Positions 7,388 through 14,693 are shown, counted from the first letter of the stretch. The stretch is DNA of 31,148 bases from an uncultured Eubacteriales bacterium (GCA_934464615.1 CAKSKA010000017.1:1-31148); one strand, 5' to 3'. The notes: generated from the sequence alone by a model not told the origin. Numbers and translations are program-made.

Positions 7388-8422
7388 TTAAATTATATTG
7401 AATTGCAGCGGATTGTTCATTCTGGCTTTCGCAATCATATCCTGAGCCAACATTGTTCCCGACGAGAGTGTTGCATAGCCCACCATAATGTTATAATTAC
7501 CGGTTTCGTTTCCGAATGCCCTAACCTTTACATAATATGTAGCGCCGTATGTCAACTTTCGGGTTATACTGAAGTTTCCACTACTGCCGCCATCATTATC
7601 GGTAATTAAATTTCCGTCGGAATCATATAAATACCCCATTGTATCGAGTGAACCGTCGGTATATACAGTGTATTCGGTAGCATTGCTCGCACCTGCCGTA
7701 AATCTATACCACATTTCTGCATTCGGGCTATCAATGCGTCCGATTATCCAGGTAGACAATGGCAGAAAAATCGCTGTCGAAATATCGTTCGAGCAATCAC
7801 CGTCACTGTCGGATTTGACACCATTATCATAATAAGGCAAAGACTTACGGTCCAAACCTTGACAATCACCCTTCAGACGTTCAAAAAAACGCTCGGATTT
7901 GGATTTACCGCGGTCGATACGCGCTGTAAACTCGCTAATTGATGTCAACTGTTTGTTAGCTGCCAAACGCTCAGCAATTTTCTCAATAAATCTTTTCGCC
8001 TTGGGCTCACTTTTCCTGCAATATTCAACCTCAAGTTCAAAATCTGTATGGCCTAAATATACATTTTTATCAAGCACTGTTTCACAGGTCGAATCTTTGT
8101 GCATTACAATACGTTCGGTTACAAGTTCGCCCTGATAATGCAGTCCGAGGGCATTAAATATCTGCGGATCAAACTCTGTTTTTTCAACCAGAACCGCTTC
8201 CATGCTGCAATCCGGATGCTCGATATTATGATTTTTAACCGTTGCTTTATATTTGCCGTTTTTTGCGCGAATACGGCAGGTAATGCGTCTGTCATTCATT
8301 GCTAAATCGGCGGTGTCAAAGTAATAATTTGTTTGTGTCTGCCTTGGTGCGGACTTATACATCGTCAGAATATAAGAATATTCATCCTGCGTCAACATAA
8401 CTTTCTTTTCATATTCAAACAT
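7388..8422 (-). CDS. CYTH-domain triphosphate-tunnel protein fused to a PPC-like domain
   Basis: A 344-residue protein in two parts. Residues 1-about 180 form a CYTH domain: the ExExK signature EYEKK (3-7), NYYFDTAD, then strands with paired basic residues (ITCRIRAK, YKATVKNH), ELEVEYCR and FTARIDRG. CYTH enzymes bind the triphosphate group of thiamine triphosphate, inorganic triphosphate or nucleotides inside a beta-barrel tunnel, using metal ions. Residues about 210-320 resemble the bacterial pre-peptidase C-terminal (PPC) beta-sandwich: MWYRFTAG, YTVYTDGSLDTMGYLYDSDG, YYVKVRAFGNETGNYNIMVGY. PPC domains are usually extracellular, yet no signal peptide is present. GGAAG precedes the ATG, and the upstream ligase stop is only four bases away, so it belongs to that operon. 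The combination is unusual. Confidence 0.8.
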   Translation of the reverse strand: MFEYEKKVMLTQDEYSYILTMYKSAPRQTQTNYYFDTADLAMNDRRITCRIRAKNGKYKATVKNHNIEHPDCSMEAVLVEKTEFDPQIFNALGLHYQGELVTERIVMHKDSTCETVLDKNVYLGHTDFELEVEYCRKSEPKAKRFIEKIAERLAANKQLTSISEFTARIDRGKSKSERFFERLKGDCQGLDRKSLPYYDNGVKSDSDGDCSNDISTAIFLPLSTWIIGRIDSPNAEMWYRFTAGASNATEYTVYTDGSLDTMGYLYDSDGNLITDNDGGSSGNFSITRKLTYGATYYVKVRAFGNETGNYNIMVGYATLSSGTMLAQDMIAKARMNNPLQFNII

Positions 8423-8426
8423 ATCT

Positions 8427-9794
8427 TTACTTCCTTATTATTTTTCCGGAACCGTTTTTAGAAATCTCATCGAGCAAATTGATACGGGCAGGGATCTGAT
8501 ATGCCGAAAGATTTGTTAGACACAAATCTTTTACTTCTGCAATATCAGAAAAATCACCCGTAATATTCAGCTCGATCTGTACGCCGAGCTTATCATCGGT
8601 ATAACCGCGGACATAAACGTCATTTACACGGCTGTCAAGTTTCAGCGCACTCTCAATTTCCTGTGGATAAATATTCATTCCGGCCTTTATAATCAAGTCG
8701 TCATTGCGCCCTTTGATTTTAAGAAATCCCTCATCGGTAAACAGCGCCAAATCTCCTGTACACAACCATCCGTCCTTTAAAACTTCGTTTGTTTTTTGCG
8801 GATTCCCGTAATACCCCGTCATTACATTATCACCCTTAACCCAAAGCACACCGACCTCGTTTGTACCGACAGGGTTTCCTTCGGCAGAAACGATTTTCAG
8901 CGAAACGGAACGCAGCGGAATACCGACACAATCGGCGAATTTCCCGAATTTGTCCGGCGGCAGATATGCAACCCTCGGACAAGCTTCTGTCAACCCGTAA
9001 ATATGATAGATTTCGGCTTTAGGGAACGCTTCGGCAATATGTAATCCGGTACTCAAGTCCATACATTCACCGCTTATACAAATATGTTTCAAAACATCCG
9101 CATCCTTATTTCTTTTAAAACGCGCCATCATTGAAAGCAATGTAGGAGTACCGCAAAAAGCAGTTATGTTAAACTCTTTTAACATTTTGAGTACAATTGC
9201 CGGATTAAATGTCCCGGAATAAAAGCGGATTTTAGTTCCTTTAACCAGTGCGGTAAGAAACTCTCCGGTTAATACCGCACAATGATACAGCGGTCTGGAA
9301 ATCAAAATGGTATCGGACTTCCTTATACCGAAGTAGGCGGTAATATCAGACACATTTGACATTACATTGCCTTCTGTCAGCATAGCGCCTTTGGGAATTC
9401 CTGTCGTTCCGGATGTACACATAATCAGTGCGGGATGAATATCCGGTTCAACATAAGTCGAATCTTTAATACACATAATCTGAAAACTGCCGTTTTGGTC
9501 GGTAATCACCGCATCAGGACCGATTGCGTCTAAAATCTTATTACAATGCAATTCGCCGTATCGCTGCGACAACGGCAAAGCCGTTACCCCGGCAGCAAAG
9601 CAACTAAGCAAAGCCATACTTGCTGCCATTTCGGATTGACATAATATTGCACAACATTTTATGCCCTTTAGTTTTTTGGAAAATTCCTGTGCAAAAATAA
9701 TCATATCCTCAAAAGTCATTGAGGCGTCACCTTCACATATTTCCTGTTGCAAATTTGCCTGCATACCGGTTTTAAGATACTGCCAAAGTTTCAT
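8427..9794 (-). CDS. AMP-forming acyl-CoA/acyl-ACP synthetase (adenylation enzyme)
   Basis: A 455-residue class I adenylate-forming enzyme (ANL family). The core motifs are clear: P-loop TSGTTGIPKGAM, the A5 region YHIYGLTEACPR, the A7 region WLCTGDLALF, the hinge GFLKIKGRNDDLIIKAGMNIYPQEIE, and the C-terminal catalytic lysine motif NGSGKIIRK that ends the protein. It activates a carboxylic acid as acyl-AMP and passes it to a thiol. An acyl carrier protein two genes upstream is the likely acceptor. The ATG at 9794 is chosen because AAAGGAG lies eight bases before it and homology begins near MKLWQYL. It overlaps the upstream gene by 23 bases. The substrate cannot be read from the sequence. Confidence 0.9.
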   Translation of the reverse strand: MKLWQYLKTGMQANLQQEICEGDASMTFEDMIIFAQEFSKKLKGIKCCAILCQSEMAASMALLSCFAAGVTALPLSQRYGELHCNKILDAIGPDAVITDQNGSFQIMCIKDSTYVEPDIHPALIMCTSGTTGIPKGAMLTEGNVMSNVSDITAYFGIRKSDTILISRPLYHCAVLTGEFLTALVKGTKIRFYSGTFNPAIVLKMLKEFNITAFCGTPTLLSMMARFKRNKDADVLKHICISGECMDLSTGLHIAEAFPKAEIYHIYGLTEACPRVAYLPPDKFGKFADCVGIPLRSVSLKIVSAEGNPVGTNEVGVLWVKGDNVMTGYYGNPQKTNEVLKDGWLCTGDLALFTDEGFLKIKGRNDDLIIKAGMNIYPQEIESALKLDSRVNDVYVRGYTDDKLGVQIELNITGDFSDIAEVKDLCLTNLSAYQIPARINLLDEISKNGSGKIIRK

Positions 9795-10791
9795 TTCCAA
9801 ACTCCTTTCCTGCTTTATCAATAAGTAATTCCAGTAACTCTTTTTCCGCATCATTTAATTTCAAAAGTTTCTTTTTTATAATCGGCAAAACAGAGTCACG
9901 GCGCTTCATATGATGTGAAGCATACAGCATTCTCATTGTATCCGCTTCAGAAACAACACCCTCATATTTTTTGCTGATTCCGTTTGCCGAATCCAAACAT
10001 TTCTCAATATTTACAATTCTCTCGAGCATCACCTTTTTTTGTTCCCAAATTAAGCGGAATACCCGTCTGTCCATACGTTCATATGGAATATCACCGTTAT
10101 AAAGCTTGGTTACATATTCTGCAATATACTCATGAACTACTATACCTCGGGGATTCGTTCCACTGTCAAAAGGATATTTTTGAAGATCTGAATCAAGATA
10201 CTCTTTTATCTTTTGACACGCAATTTTAGAAGAAAATTCTACTTTGTCATCATTTACCTTTAAACCGCAAATGCTACTGAAAATCCCTTTCTTTCTCATA
10301 GCGATTCTTCCTGCATTAAAGTCCTTTTGCGGCGTCCAGAACTTGCGGTAAATCCAATTACTGTCATAAGCATAAATACAATAAGTTTTATCATTCTGAT
10401 CATATCCGCAAATTAAACCGTCATGACAAAAATGATGTTCTTTATACCAACTCTTACCCTTAACGTAAAAATCGTCCACTTCGCCAAACGTAACATAAAA
10501 TCCCCTGTCAATCATTTCCCTTATAATCGGATTAATAAATCCCCTTGTGAATTCGGTAGACATTCCCCTTTTATCCAAATAAGGATTAACAGCCCATGAT
10601 GAATCTTCAATTGTTATTTCAGGCGTAGTAAAACCATTTAAAAACCTTTTACTGCACTTAAGATCCATAACCTGATTGAGATACCAATTGCGCACAGATT
10701 TATTATTGCATATAACCGCTGTTCCGGGTGCTTGATAATGATAAGTACTGTACAAAGGTTCCGCCAGCGGCAACTCAATATGCTTATTCAT
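9772..10791 (-). CDS. BtrH-N/papain-fold-like protein (possible acyltransferase)
   Basis: A 339-residue protein. The N-terminal 190 residues resemble the BtrH N-terminal or C39-like papain fold seen in small biosynthetic clusters: an early Cys (VICNNKS, about residue 28), GFYVTFGEVDDFY, HFCHDGLICGYD and YCIYAYDSNWIYRKFW, which could supply a Cys-His-Asp set. BtrH takes an acyl group from a carrier protein and moves it to an amine in butirosin synthesis. The C-terminal 130 residues are helical and basic and I do not recognise them. The start at 10791 overlaps the acyl carrier protein gene by eight bases and has a weak GGTGA site, so translation is coupled. The context (carrier protein and adenylating enzyme) supports acyl transfer. 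The family call is moderate. Confidence 0.55.
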   Translation of the reverse strand: MNKHIELPLAEPLYSTYHYQAPGTAVICNNKSVRNWYLNQVMDLKCSKRFLNGFTTPEITIEDSSWAVNPYLDKRGMSTEFTRGFINPIIREMIDRGFYVTFGEVDDFYVKGKSWYKEHHFCHDGLICGYDQNDKTYCIYAYDSNWIYRKFWTPQKDFNAGRIAMRKKGIFSSICGLKVNDDKVEFSSKIACQKIKEYLDSDLQKYPFDSGTNPRGIVVHEYIAEYVTKLYNGDIPYERMDRRVFRLIWEQKKVMLERIVNIEKCLDSANGISKKYEGVVSEADTMRMLYASHHMKRRDSVLPIIKKKLLKLNDAEKELLELLIDKAGKEFGNETLAVS

Positions 10792-11029
10792 TTTTATCAC
10801 CGCAATATTTGGCAACCATATCAATAACATTTTGTACACTGCCAAGGTCAAAGGGATTCATATCCGACTCATCCAACTCAATGCCGAAAACATCCTCGAT
10901 CTCAACAAGCAAAGTTACCATCTTAAGACTGTCAAGTGCAAGATTGTTCTGTAAATGCGCCGTGTTTTCAACAGATTGTTCACCGCTGAGATCACACAAA
11001 ATACCTTTTACTTTTTCCTCAATATTCAT
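10784..11029 (-). CDS. Acyl carrier protein
   Basis: An 81-residue acidic, helical protein with the phosphopantetheine attachment motif LALDSLKMV (Ser34), a second helix TLLVEIEDVFGIELDESD and a third VQNVIDMVAKY. Length and layout fit a stand-alone carrier protein rather than an NRPS module. It starts at an ATGA overlap with the kinase gene and ends inside the start of the BtrH-like gene. It is probably charged by the adenylating enzyme of this operon. No phosphopantetheinyl transferase is encoded nearby, so a host enzyme must activate it. This is not the fatty-acid synthase acpP context, since no fab genes are present. Confidence 0.9.
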   Translation of the reverse strand: MNIEEKVKGILCDLSGEQSVENTAHLQNNLALDSLKMVTLLVEIEDVFGIELDESDMNPFDLGSVQNVIDMVAKYCGDKNE

Positions 11030-11664
11030 CTTTTCATCACTCTTTCTACTTCATTTTTTACAATTGCATAACATTCTTCAATCGGCATTTCAGTGGATAT
11101 CAATATCCCTTTGTTTGCCTTACAGATTTTGATGTACTCATCACGAAGTTTATATTGAAGTTCCATATCAATATATCTGTCCTTTTCTTCAATACGGTTT
11201 CTGACGCGTTCTACCGCAATTTCAACCGGCACATCAAAGAAAAAGGCTGCATCGGGCTTGATAATTGATTCGGCTATCTCGTAAATCCACTCATCACTTT
11301 CAAAGCCGCGGGCGCGGAGATTAGCTAAACAAGAATAAAAATATCTGTCGCTGATTATAATCTTACCCTGTGCCATTTGCGGTTCTACAACTTTGTTTAC
11401 ATGCTGCAAGCGGTCACTTGCTGCCAGCAATGACAAACTTCTGTAATCGTAAGCATCATGATTGGGATTATCCATGTAGGTTCTGAATATATTAGATCCC
11501 CGAACGGTGTCTGTCGGCTGTTTAGTTTTAAAAACCGTAAATTTATCTCCAAGTTCCTTTTCCAGCCTTGTTAACATAGTAGTTTTACCGCAACCGTCAA
11601 GACCGCAAAAAGTAAACAAAAAACCCGAAGTTTTATTAGGTCTCATATTAAGCGGTTTCACCAT
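11026..11664 (-). CDS. Thymidylate-kinase-like P-loop kinase
   Basis: A 212-residue P-loop kinase with Walker A GLDGCGKTT (21-29), a DR(Y/F) motif in ISDRYFYSCLANLRARG and a LID-like basic segment VRNRIEEKDRYID. This matches the thymidylate/deoxynucleoside kinase superfamily. It is unlikely to be the housekeeping Tmk: the usual neighbours are absent and it sits in a small-molecule cluster, where such kinases often phosphorylate a precursor. GGGAGG precedes the ATG at 11664, and the gene overlaps the nucleotidyltransferase by 17 bases. The substrate is unknown. Confidence 0.85.
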   Translation of the reverse strand: MVKPLNMRPNKTSGFLFTFCGLDGCGKTTMLTRLEKELGDKFTVFKTKQPTDTVRGSNIFRTYMDNPNHDAYDYRSLSLLAASDRLQHVNKVVEPQMAQGKIIISDRYFYSCLANLRARGFESDEWIYEIAESIIKPDAAFFFDVPVEIAVERVRNRIEEKDRYIDMELQYKLRDEYIKICKANKGILISTEMPIEECYAIVKNEVERVMKR

Positions 11665-12733
11665 TTACCACCTCCCTTAAAAGTTCTTTTCTGTTATTGG
11701 CAAAAAGCCGTTCTGATACACTGCGTTCCGTAAAAAGTAATTCCTTTTTATCTTTCGGGGATACAATTCTATGAATAAAATCCTTATCTTTTCCAAGCGC
11801 TTTTAATGCAACTTTTACTGCATACCGGTTTTTAAACTTAAACAACTCCGCTGTCTGCAACACAGCAAAGGCACAAATTTTTCCCAAACCGAGTTTCTCC
11901 GCTCTTTGAAAAAGGCAATCAATGTGTTCCTCATTTACATCATTAAGCAGCATATAAATATCGCAGTATTTATACAATGTCATATCACGCATCATTTCCA
12001 CCCACGGAAGAGTTGTTGCCTCCTTATATAAATGACTGCACAAATGAATAAAAAAATCATCATTGCGTAAAGTGTGAATTTCATAATCCCCGAATTTCAC
12101 TATAACCGTATTGTTTATCATATCATCAAGAAGAAACGTATCCCCGTGTTTATAATCAAGCGAAAAATTGATATCGACCTCTAAAAAACGCATTGCGGGA
12201 AAGTTTATTTCCTTAATATACGGCACCGTTTCACCGCGCATCATTTTTGATTCGATAATTTCCTTCCGAGTTGCCGGCTCAAAATTACCGTTTCTTATAT
12301 TGCCCTGTTTAAAGCCCGCTTGTATCAGTGCATTTCCTACTTCGGTAACATCATTTGGATGCACAAGCAAATCTATATCATTTGAAGTCCTATAGCCCTC
12401 CGGATATGCCATGCAAAGATATGCCCCTTTTAACATTGCATATTTACATTTGCAGCCGGACAGTGCCTCCTCCACCAATTGCACACACCGAAAAAAACTG
12501 TTGTTTTTTTCAATATTTTGGTTAAAGGCGTCCCTGAGCGAATTTTTGAATTCGCGGTTAACCTTACCCAACAAACCGTGTTTTTTAAGTGTCCCAAATG
12601 CAACAGATTGCATACGGTTAAAAAATAAGTGTCCTAAAACCGCAGGACTTGCAGCATCAAGTAAGCTCTCATCGAATTCATCTTCCTTAAAACTACACAA
12701 ACTTTTAAACAGTTCCTTTTCTTTTTTTCTCAT
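11648..12733 (-). CDS. Nucleotidyltransferase-fold protein (NTP_transf_5-like)
   Basis: A 361-residue protein of the family annotated as uncharacterised nucleotidyltransferase (NTP_transf_5). Visible hallmarks are CKYAMLKGAYL, a metal-binding pair in TSNDIDLLVHPND, FLEVDINFSLD for the third acidic ligand, HLCSHLYKEATTLPW, and a helical tail. Family members commonly accompany kinases and peptide-tailoring enzymes, and may transfer a nucleotide or phosphate to a small molecule or peptide. AAAGGAA precedes the ATG. It is the first enzyme gene of the operon, 13 bases behind the HTH gene. The acidic residues appear intact, so it is probably active. Confidence 0.8.
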   Translation of the reverse strand: MRKKEKELFKSLCSFKEDEFDESLLDAASPAVLGHLFFNRMQSVAFGTLKKHGLLGKVNREFKNSLRDAFNQNIEKNNSFFRCVQLVEEALSGCKCKYAMLKGAYLCMAYPEGYRTSNDIDLLVHPNDVTEVGNALIQAGFKQGNIRNGNFEPATRKEIIESKMMRGETVPYIKEINFPAMRFLEVDINFSLDYKHGDTFLLDDMINNTVIVKFGDYEIHTLRNDDFFIHLCSHLYKEATTLPWVEMMRDMTLYKYCDIYMLLNDVNEEHIDCLFQRAEKLGLGKICAFAVLQTAELFKFKNRYAVKVALKALGKDKDFIHRIVSPKDKKELLFTERSVSERLFANNRKELLREVVNGETA

Positions 12734-12746
12734 AATAAAATTCCTT

Positions 12747-13097
12747 TCAATTCTTTAATTTTGTATACTGCGAGATAATAGACTTCAACAATTTGTTTTC
12801 CTCTATACTTAATTTGCATACGGCGTTTTCATCTGCGTATCCTGACAATTTATGTAATACTGATAACTCTTTTTCGGTCATATACATCCTGTCCATTGAA
12901 TAATCATCTGTTACATAAACCCCTCCGCCGTATCTGCCGCACTGTGTATAGATAAGTTCCGTAACACTAAGCACCTCTATATCTCGCAAAATGGTTCTTT
13001 CGGAAACGCCGAACTCTTGTGCTAAATTTGAAATTGTCTCATGTCTTCTACGGCATAATACACGCATAATTTCTTTTCTTCGCTCGGCAGTTCCCAT
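12747..13097 (-). CDS. Short HTH_11/DeoR-type transcriptional regulator
   Basis: A 116-residue protein with a winged helix at residues 1-about 60: RRKEIMRVLCRRRHETISNLAQEFGVSERTILRDIEVLS, then a wing with CGRYGGGVYVTD. The rest is a short helical tail. Full DeoR- or YafY-type regulators have an additional sugar-phosphate or WYL effector domain of 150 or more residues, which is missing here. Short proteins with nearly this N-terminus are common in Firmicutes accessory DNA (from memory, not checked). GGAGAG precedes the ATG. It leads the operon of the nucleotidyltransferase, kinase, carrier protein and ligase and probably controls it. A hairpin lies in its leader. Confidence 0.85.
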   Translation of the reverse strand: MGTAERRKEIMRVLCRRRHETISNLAQEFGVSERTILRDIEVLSVTELIYTQCGRYGGGVYVTDDYSMDRMYMTEKELSVLHKLSGYADENAVCKLSIEENKLLKSIISQYTKLKN

Positions 13098-13134
13098 TCG
13101 TACTCTCTCCTTTCTTTAACAAAGTTTAAAATCT

Positions 13135-13159
13135 AACCCTGACAACTGCTGTCAGGGTT
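13135..13159. repeat. Hairpin copy in front of the operon (right copy)
   Basis: Ten-pair stem AACCCTGACA/TGTCAGGGTT around ACTGC, extended by one T-A pair. It differs from the hairpin at the operon's 3' end in one loop base and has the same orientation. Its place in the leader of the HTH gene could make it an attenuator. On the minus strand only a short ATTTT follows. Confidence 0.75.
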
Positions 13160-13162
13160 AAG

Positions 13163-13219
13163 ACAAAAAAATAGAACCTGACAAATCATGTACAACGTAC
13201 ATTGATTTGCCAGGTTCAT
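13163..13219 (-). terminator. Terminator of the small zinc-ribbon gene
   Basis: A long imperfect hairpin (arms AACCTGACAAATCATGTAC and its near complement around a three-base centre, about 13175-13217) is followed on the minus strand by TTCTATTTTTTTG. It ends the transcript of the 55-residue gene before the HTH-led operon begins. Confidence 0.75.
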
Positions 13220-13271
13220 CTTGATTACTTAACAAGTCCAACTTATCTCTTCGGCATCAATATATTTTCTT

Positions 13272-13439
13272 TTATTCCTTTATTATACTAACAACGGATT
13301 GGACACCGTTTGGGGTGTACGATATTTGCAGATAGTTTTTACATTTAGGGCATCCCCCTTCAATATAGGAATCGGGCTTACCCTTAAATAAAGACCTTCC
13401 GCATATGGGACAACTGGCCATAAATACATTTTTATCCAT
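13272..13439 (-). CDS. 55-residue zinc-ribbon protein (Com-like)
   Basis: A small ORF of 55 residues with two Cys pairs: CPICGRSLFKG and, 18-20 residues later, CPKCKNYLQISY. The spacing and the residues after each pair match the zinc ribbons of phage Mu Com-like translational activators and similar small proteins in mobile elements. AAGGAG lies eight bases before the ATG, a strong argument that it is a real gene. A terminator follows, so it is probably monocistronic. It is divergent from the XRE repressor and shares the 157-base control region with it. The function is unknown. A nucleic-acid-binding role is inferred. Confidence 0.75.
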   Translation of the reverse strand: MDKNVFMASCPICGRSLFKGKPDSYIEGGCPKCKNYLQISYTPNGVQSVVSIIKE

Positions 13440-13471
13440 TTTATTCTCCTTATATAATTTTAAAAGAATTC

Positions 13472-13500
13472 TTGACAGAACTTATATTCTTTGTTAAAAT
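13472..13500 (+). promoter_or_regulatory. Promoter of the XRE repressor gene
   Basis: TTGACA (13472-13477), a 17-base spacer and TAAAAT (13495-13500). The start site would fall near 13507, inside the first of several GAAGTT motifs. Confidence 0.8.
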
Positions 13501-13506
13501 AATAAT

Positions 13507-13572
13507 CGGAAGTTAATTGCAAATACAAGTATACTGCAAAACCCGAAGTTTGTCAATCCATAATCAGAAGTT
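13507..13572 (+). promoter_or_regulatory. GAAGTT-box operator candidates
   Basis: Three same-direction motifs CGGAAGTT (13507), CCGAAGTT (13543) and CAGAAGTT (13565) lie between the promoter and the XRE start. CAGAAGTT recurs at 14107 in front of the metallopeptidase gene. They are plausible binding sites for the XRE repressor. Confidence 0.45.
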
Positions 13573-13596
13573 TTATTAACAAAAAAGAGGTGCATT

Positions 13597-14049
13597 ATGA
13601 CTTTTGGCGAAAAACTTAAAACCGTTCGTTTATCTTTAAATTTATCTCAAAGTGAATTATCTGAGAAAGCCGGTATTTCAGAACGTTCCATATATACCTA
13701 CGAGCAAACCGGAATTCTTCCACGAAGCAACAATCTCCGAAAACTTGCCGATGCATTAAATGTTTCTGTAAATTACCTTTTGGATGAAGAAGAAACGGAT
13801 CCGAACAAAAACATTGATTATGACATCTTTATTGCAAATTCCAAAAAGCAATACGGCTACAAGGGAGCAAAGGAAGCTACCGAATTATTATCCCGTGCAT
13901 CTGCGTTGTTTGCCGGCGGTGAACTTGATGACGATGCAAAGGAGCTTTTTTTCCAATCTCTTATGGAAGTCTACTTAGATTCCAAACAAGAAGCAAGAAA
14001 TAAATTTTCACCCAAAAAGCGTGCCCGTAAACGTAAGTCCGATTTATAG
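13597..14049 (+). CDS. XRE/Cro-CI family transcriptional repressor
   Basis: A 150-residue protein. Residues 4-62 are a classic HTH_3 domain: LKTVRLSLNLSQSELSEKAGISERSIYTYEQTGILPRSNNLRKLADALNVSVNYLL. The rest is helical, with a basic end (KKRARKRKSD). It is followed by an ImmA-type metallopeptidase, the arrangement of the ImmR-ImmA switches of ICEBs1-like elements, in which the protease cleaves the repressor on DNA damage or a signal. GAGGTG precedes the ATG. Its promoter and repeated GAAGTT boxes suggest autoregulation. The neighbouring operon is another possible target. Confidence 0.9.
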   Translation: MTFGEKLKTVRLSLNLSQSELSEKAGISERSIYTYEQTGILPRSNNLRKLADALNVSVNYLLDEEETDPNKNIDYDIFIANSKKQYGYKGAKEATELLSRASALFAGGELDDDAKELFFQSLMEVYLDSKQEARNKFSPKKRARKRKSDL

Positions 14050-14159
14050 GACTTAAAATGCTGTATAATATAGTTACAAGCTTCTTAAATTGTTAAAATA
14101 AAATCGCAGAAGTTGGATAATGGCTGTTATATGGTTGTTTCACGAGGGGAGAATTTTTT

Positions 14160-14693
14160 ATGTCAAATATTGATTTTATTCATGAAAAAGTGAATACAAT
14201 TACAAAAAAATGCAATACAAGAGATCCGTTTGAAATATGTAAAAGCATGGATATCAATATCCATTACAAAGACCTTGGAAATGCTTTAAAAGCATATTAT
14301 TTTTATCAATCAAGGATTAAAAATATCGTTATCAACCCCCGTTCAGGTATAATCGTAAGGCGAATTCTTTGTGCCCATGAACTTGGACATGCCGTCTTAC
14401 ACAATAAATTAGCAGCAATGCGCGGATTTCAGGAATTGGAACTCTTTGATTCACTCGTACCGACCGAATACGAAGCAAATTTATTTGCTGCGGAACTAAT
14501 AATCTCCGATGAGGAAATACTTGAACTGCTAAATGATAGAGATAAGTCATTTTTCAATATGGCAAAAGAACTGTATGTTCCGGCAGAATTACTGGATTTT
14601 AAATTTAGAGTTCTTAAAAACAAGGGATTGAAAATCGAATCCTATTGTGCCGCTCAATCAGATTTTCTTAAAAACTGTATACCTGAGCATTAA
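14160..14693 (+). CDS. ImmA/IrrE-family metallopeptidase
   Basis: A 177-residue protein with the zinc site HELGH (73-77) in RRILCAHELGHAVLH, and the downstream glutamate region TEYEANLFAAELI that completes the family's HExxH...E pattern. ImmA/IrrE (M78) proteases cleave XRE repressors and so relieve repression. The paired XRE gene lies 110 bases upstream. CGAGGGGAG precedes the ATG. A TATAAT at 14064-14069 and one CAGAAGTT box lie in the gap, so the gene may have its own control. The 40 residues after LLDFKFRVL are a short family-typical tail. No integrase or other phage gene is nearby. Confidence 0.9.
   Translation: MSNIDFIHEKVNTITKKCNTRDPFEICKSMDINIHYKDLGNALKAYYFYQSRIKNIVINPRSGIIVRRILCAHELGHAVLHNKLAAMRGFQELELFDSLVPTEYEANLFAAELIISDEEILELLNDRDKSFFNMAKELYVPAELLDFKFRVLKNKGLKIESYCAAQSDFLKNCIPEH

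Noticed and set aside
10784..11029. Housekeeping acyl carrier protein (acpP)
   Set aside because: No fatty-acid synthesis genes adjoin it and it lies inside an operon with an adenylating enzyme, so a dedicated carrier protein is more likely.
11026..11664. Essential thymidylate kinase (tmk)
   Set aside because: The P-loop and DRY motifs fit the superfamily, but the neighbourhood is a small-molecule operon and not the usual DNA-replication gene set.
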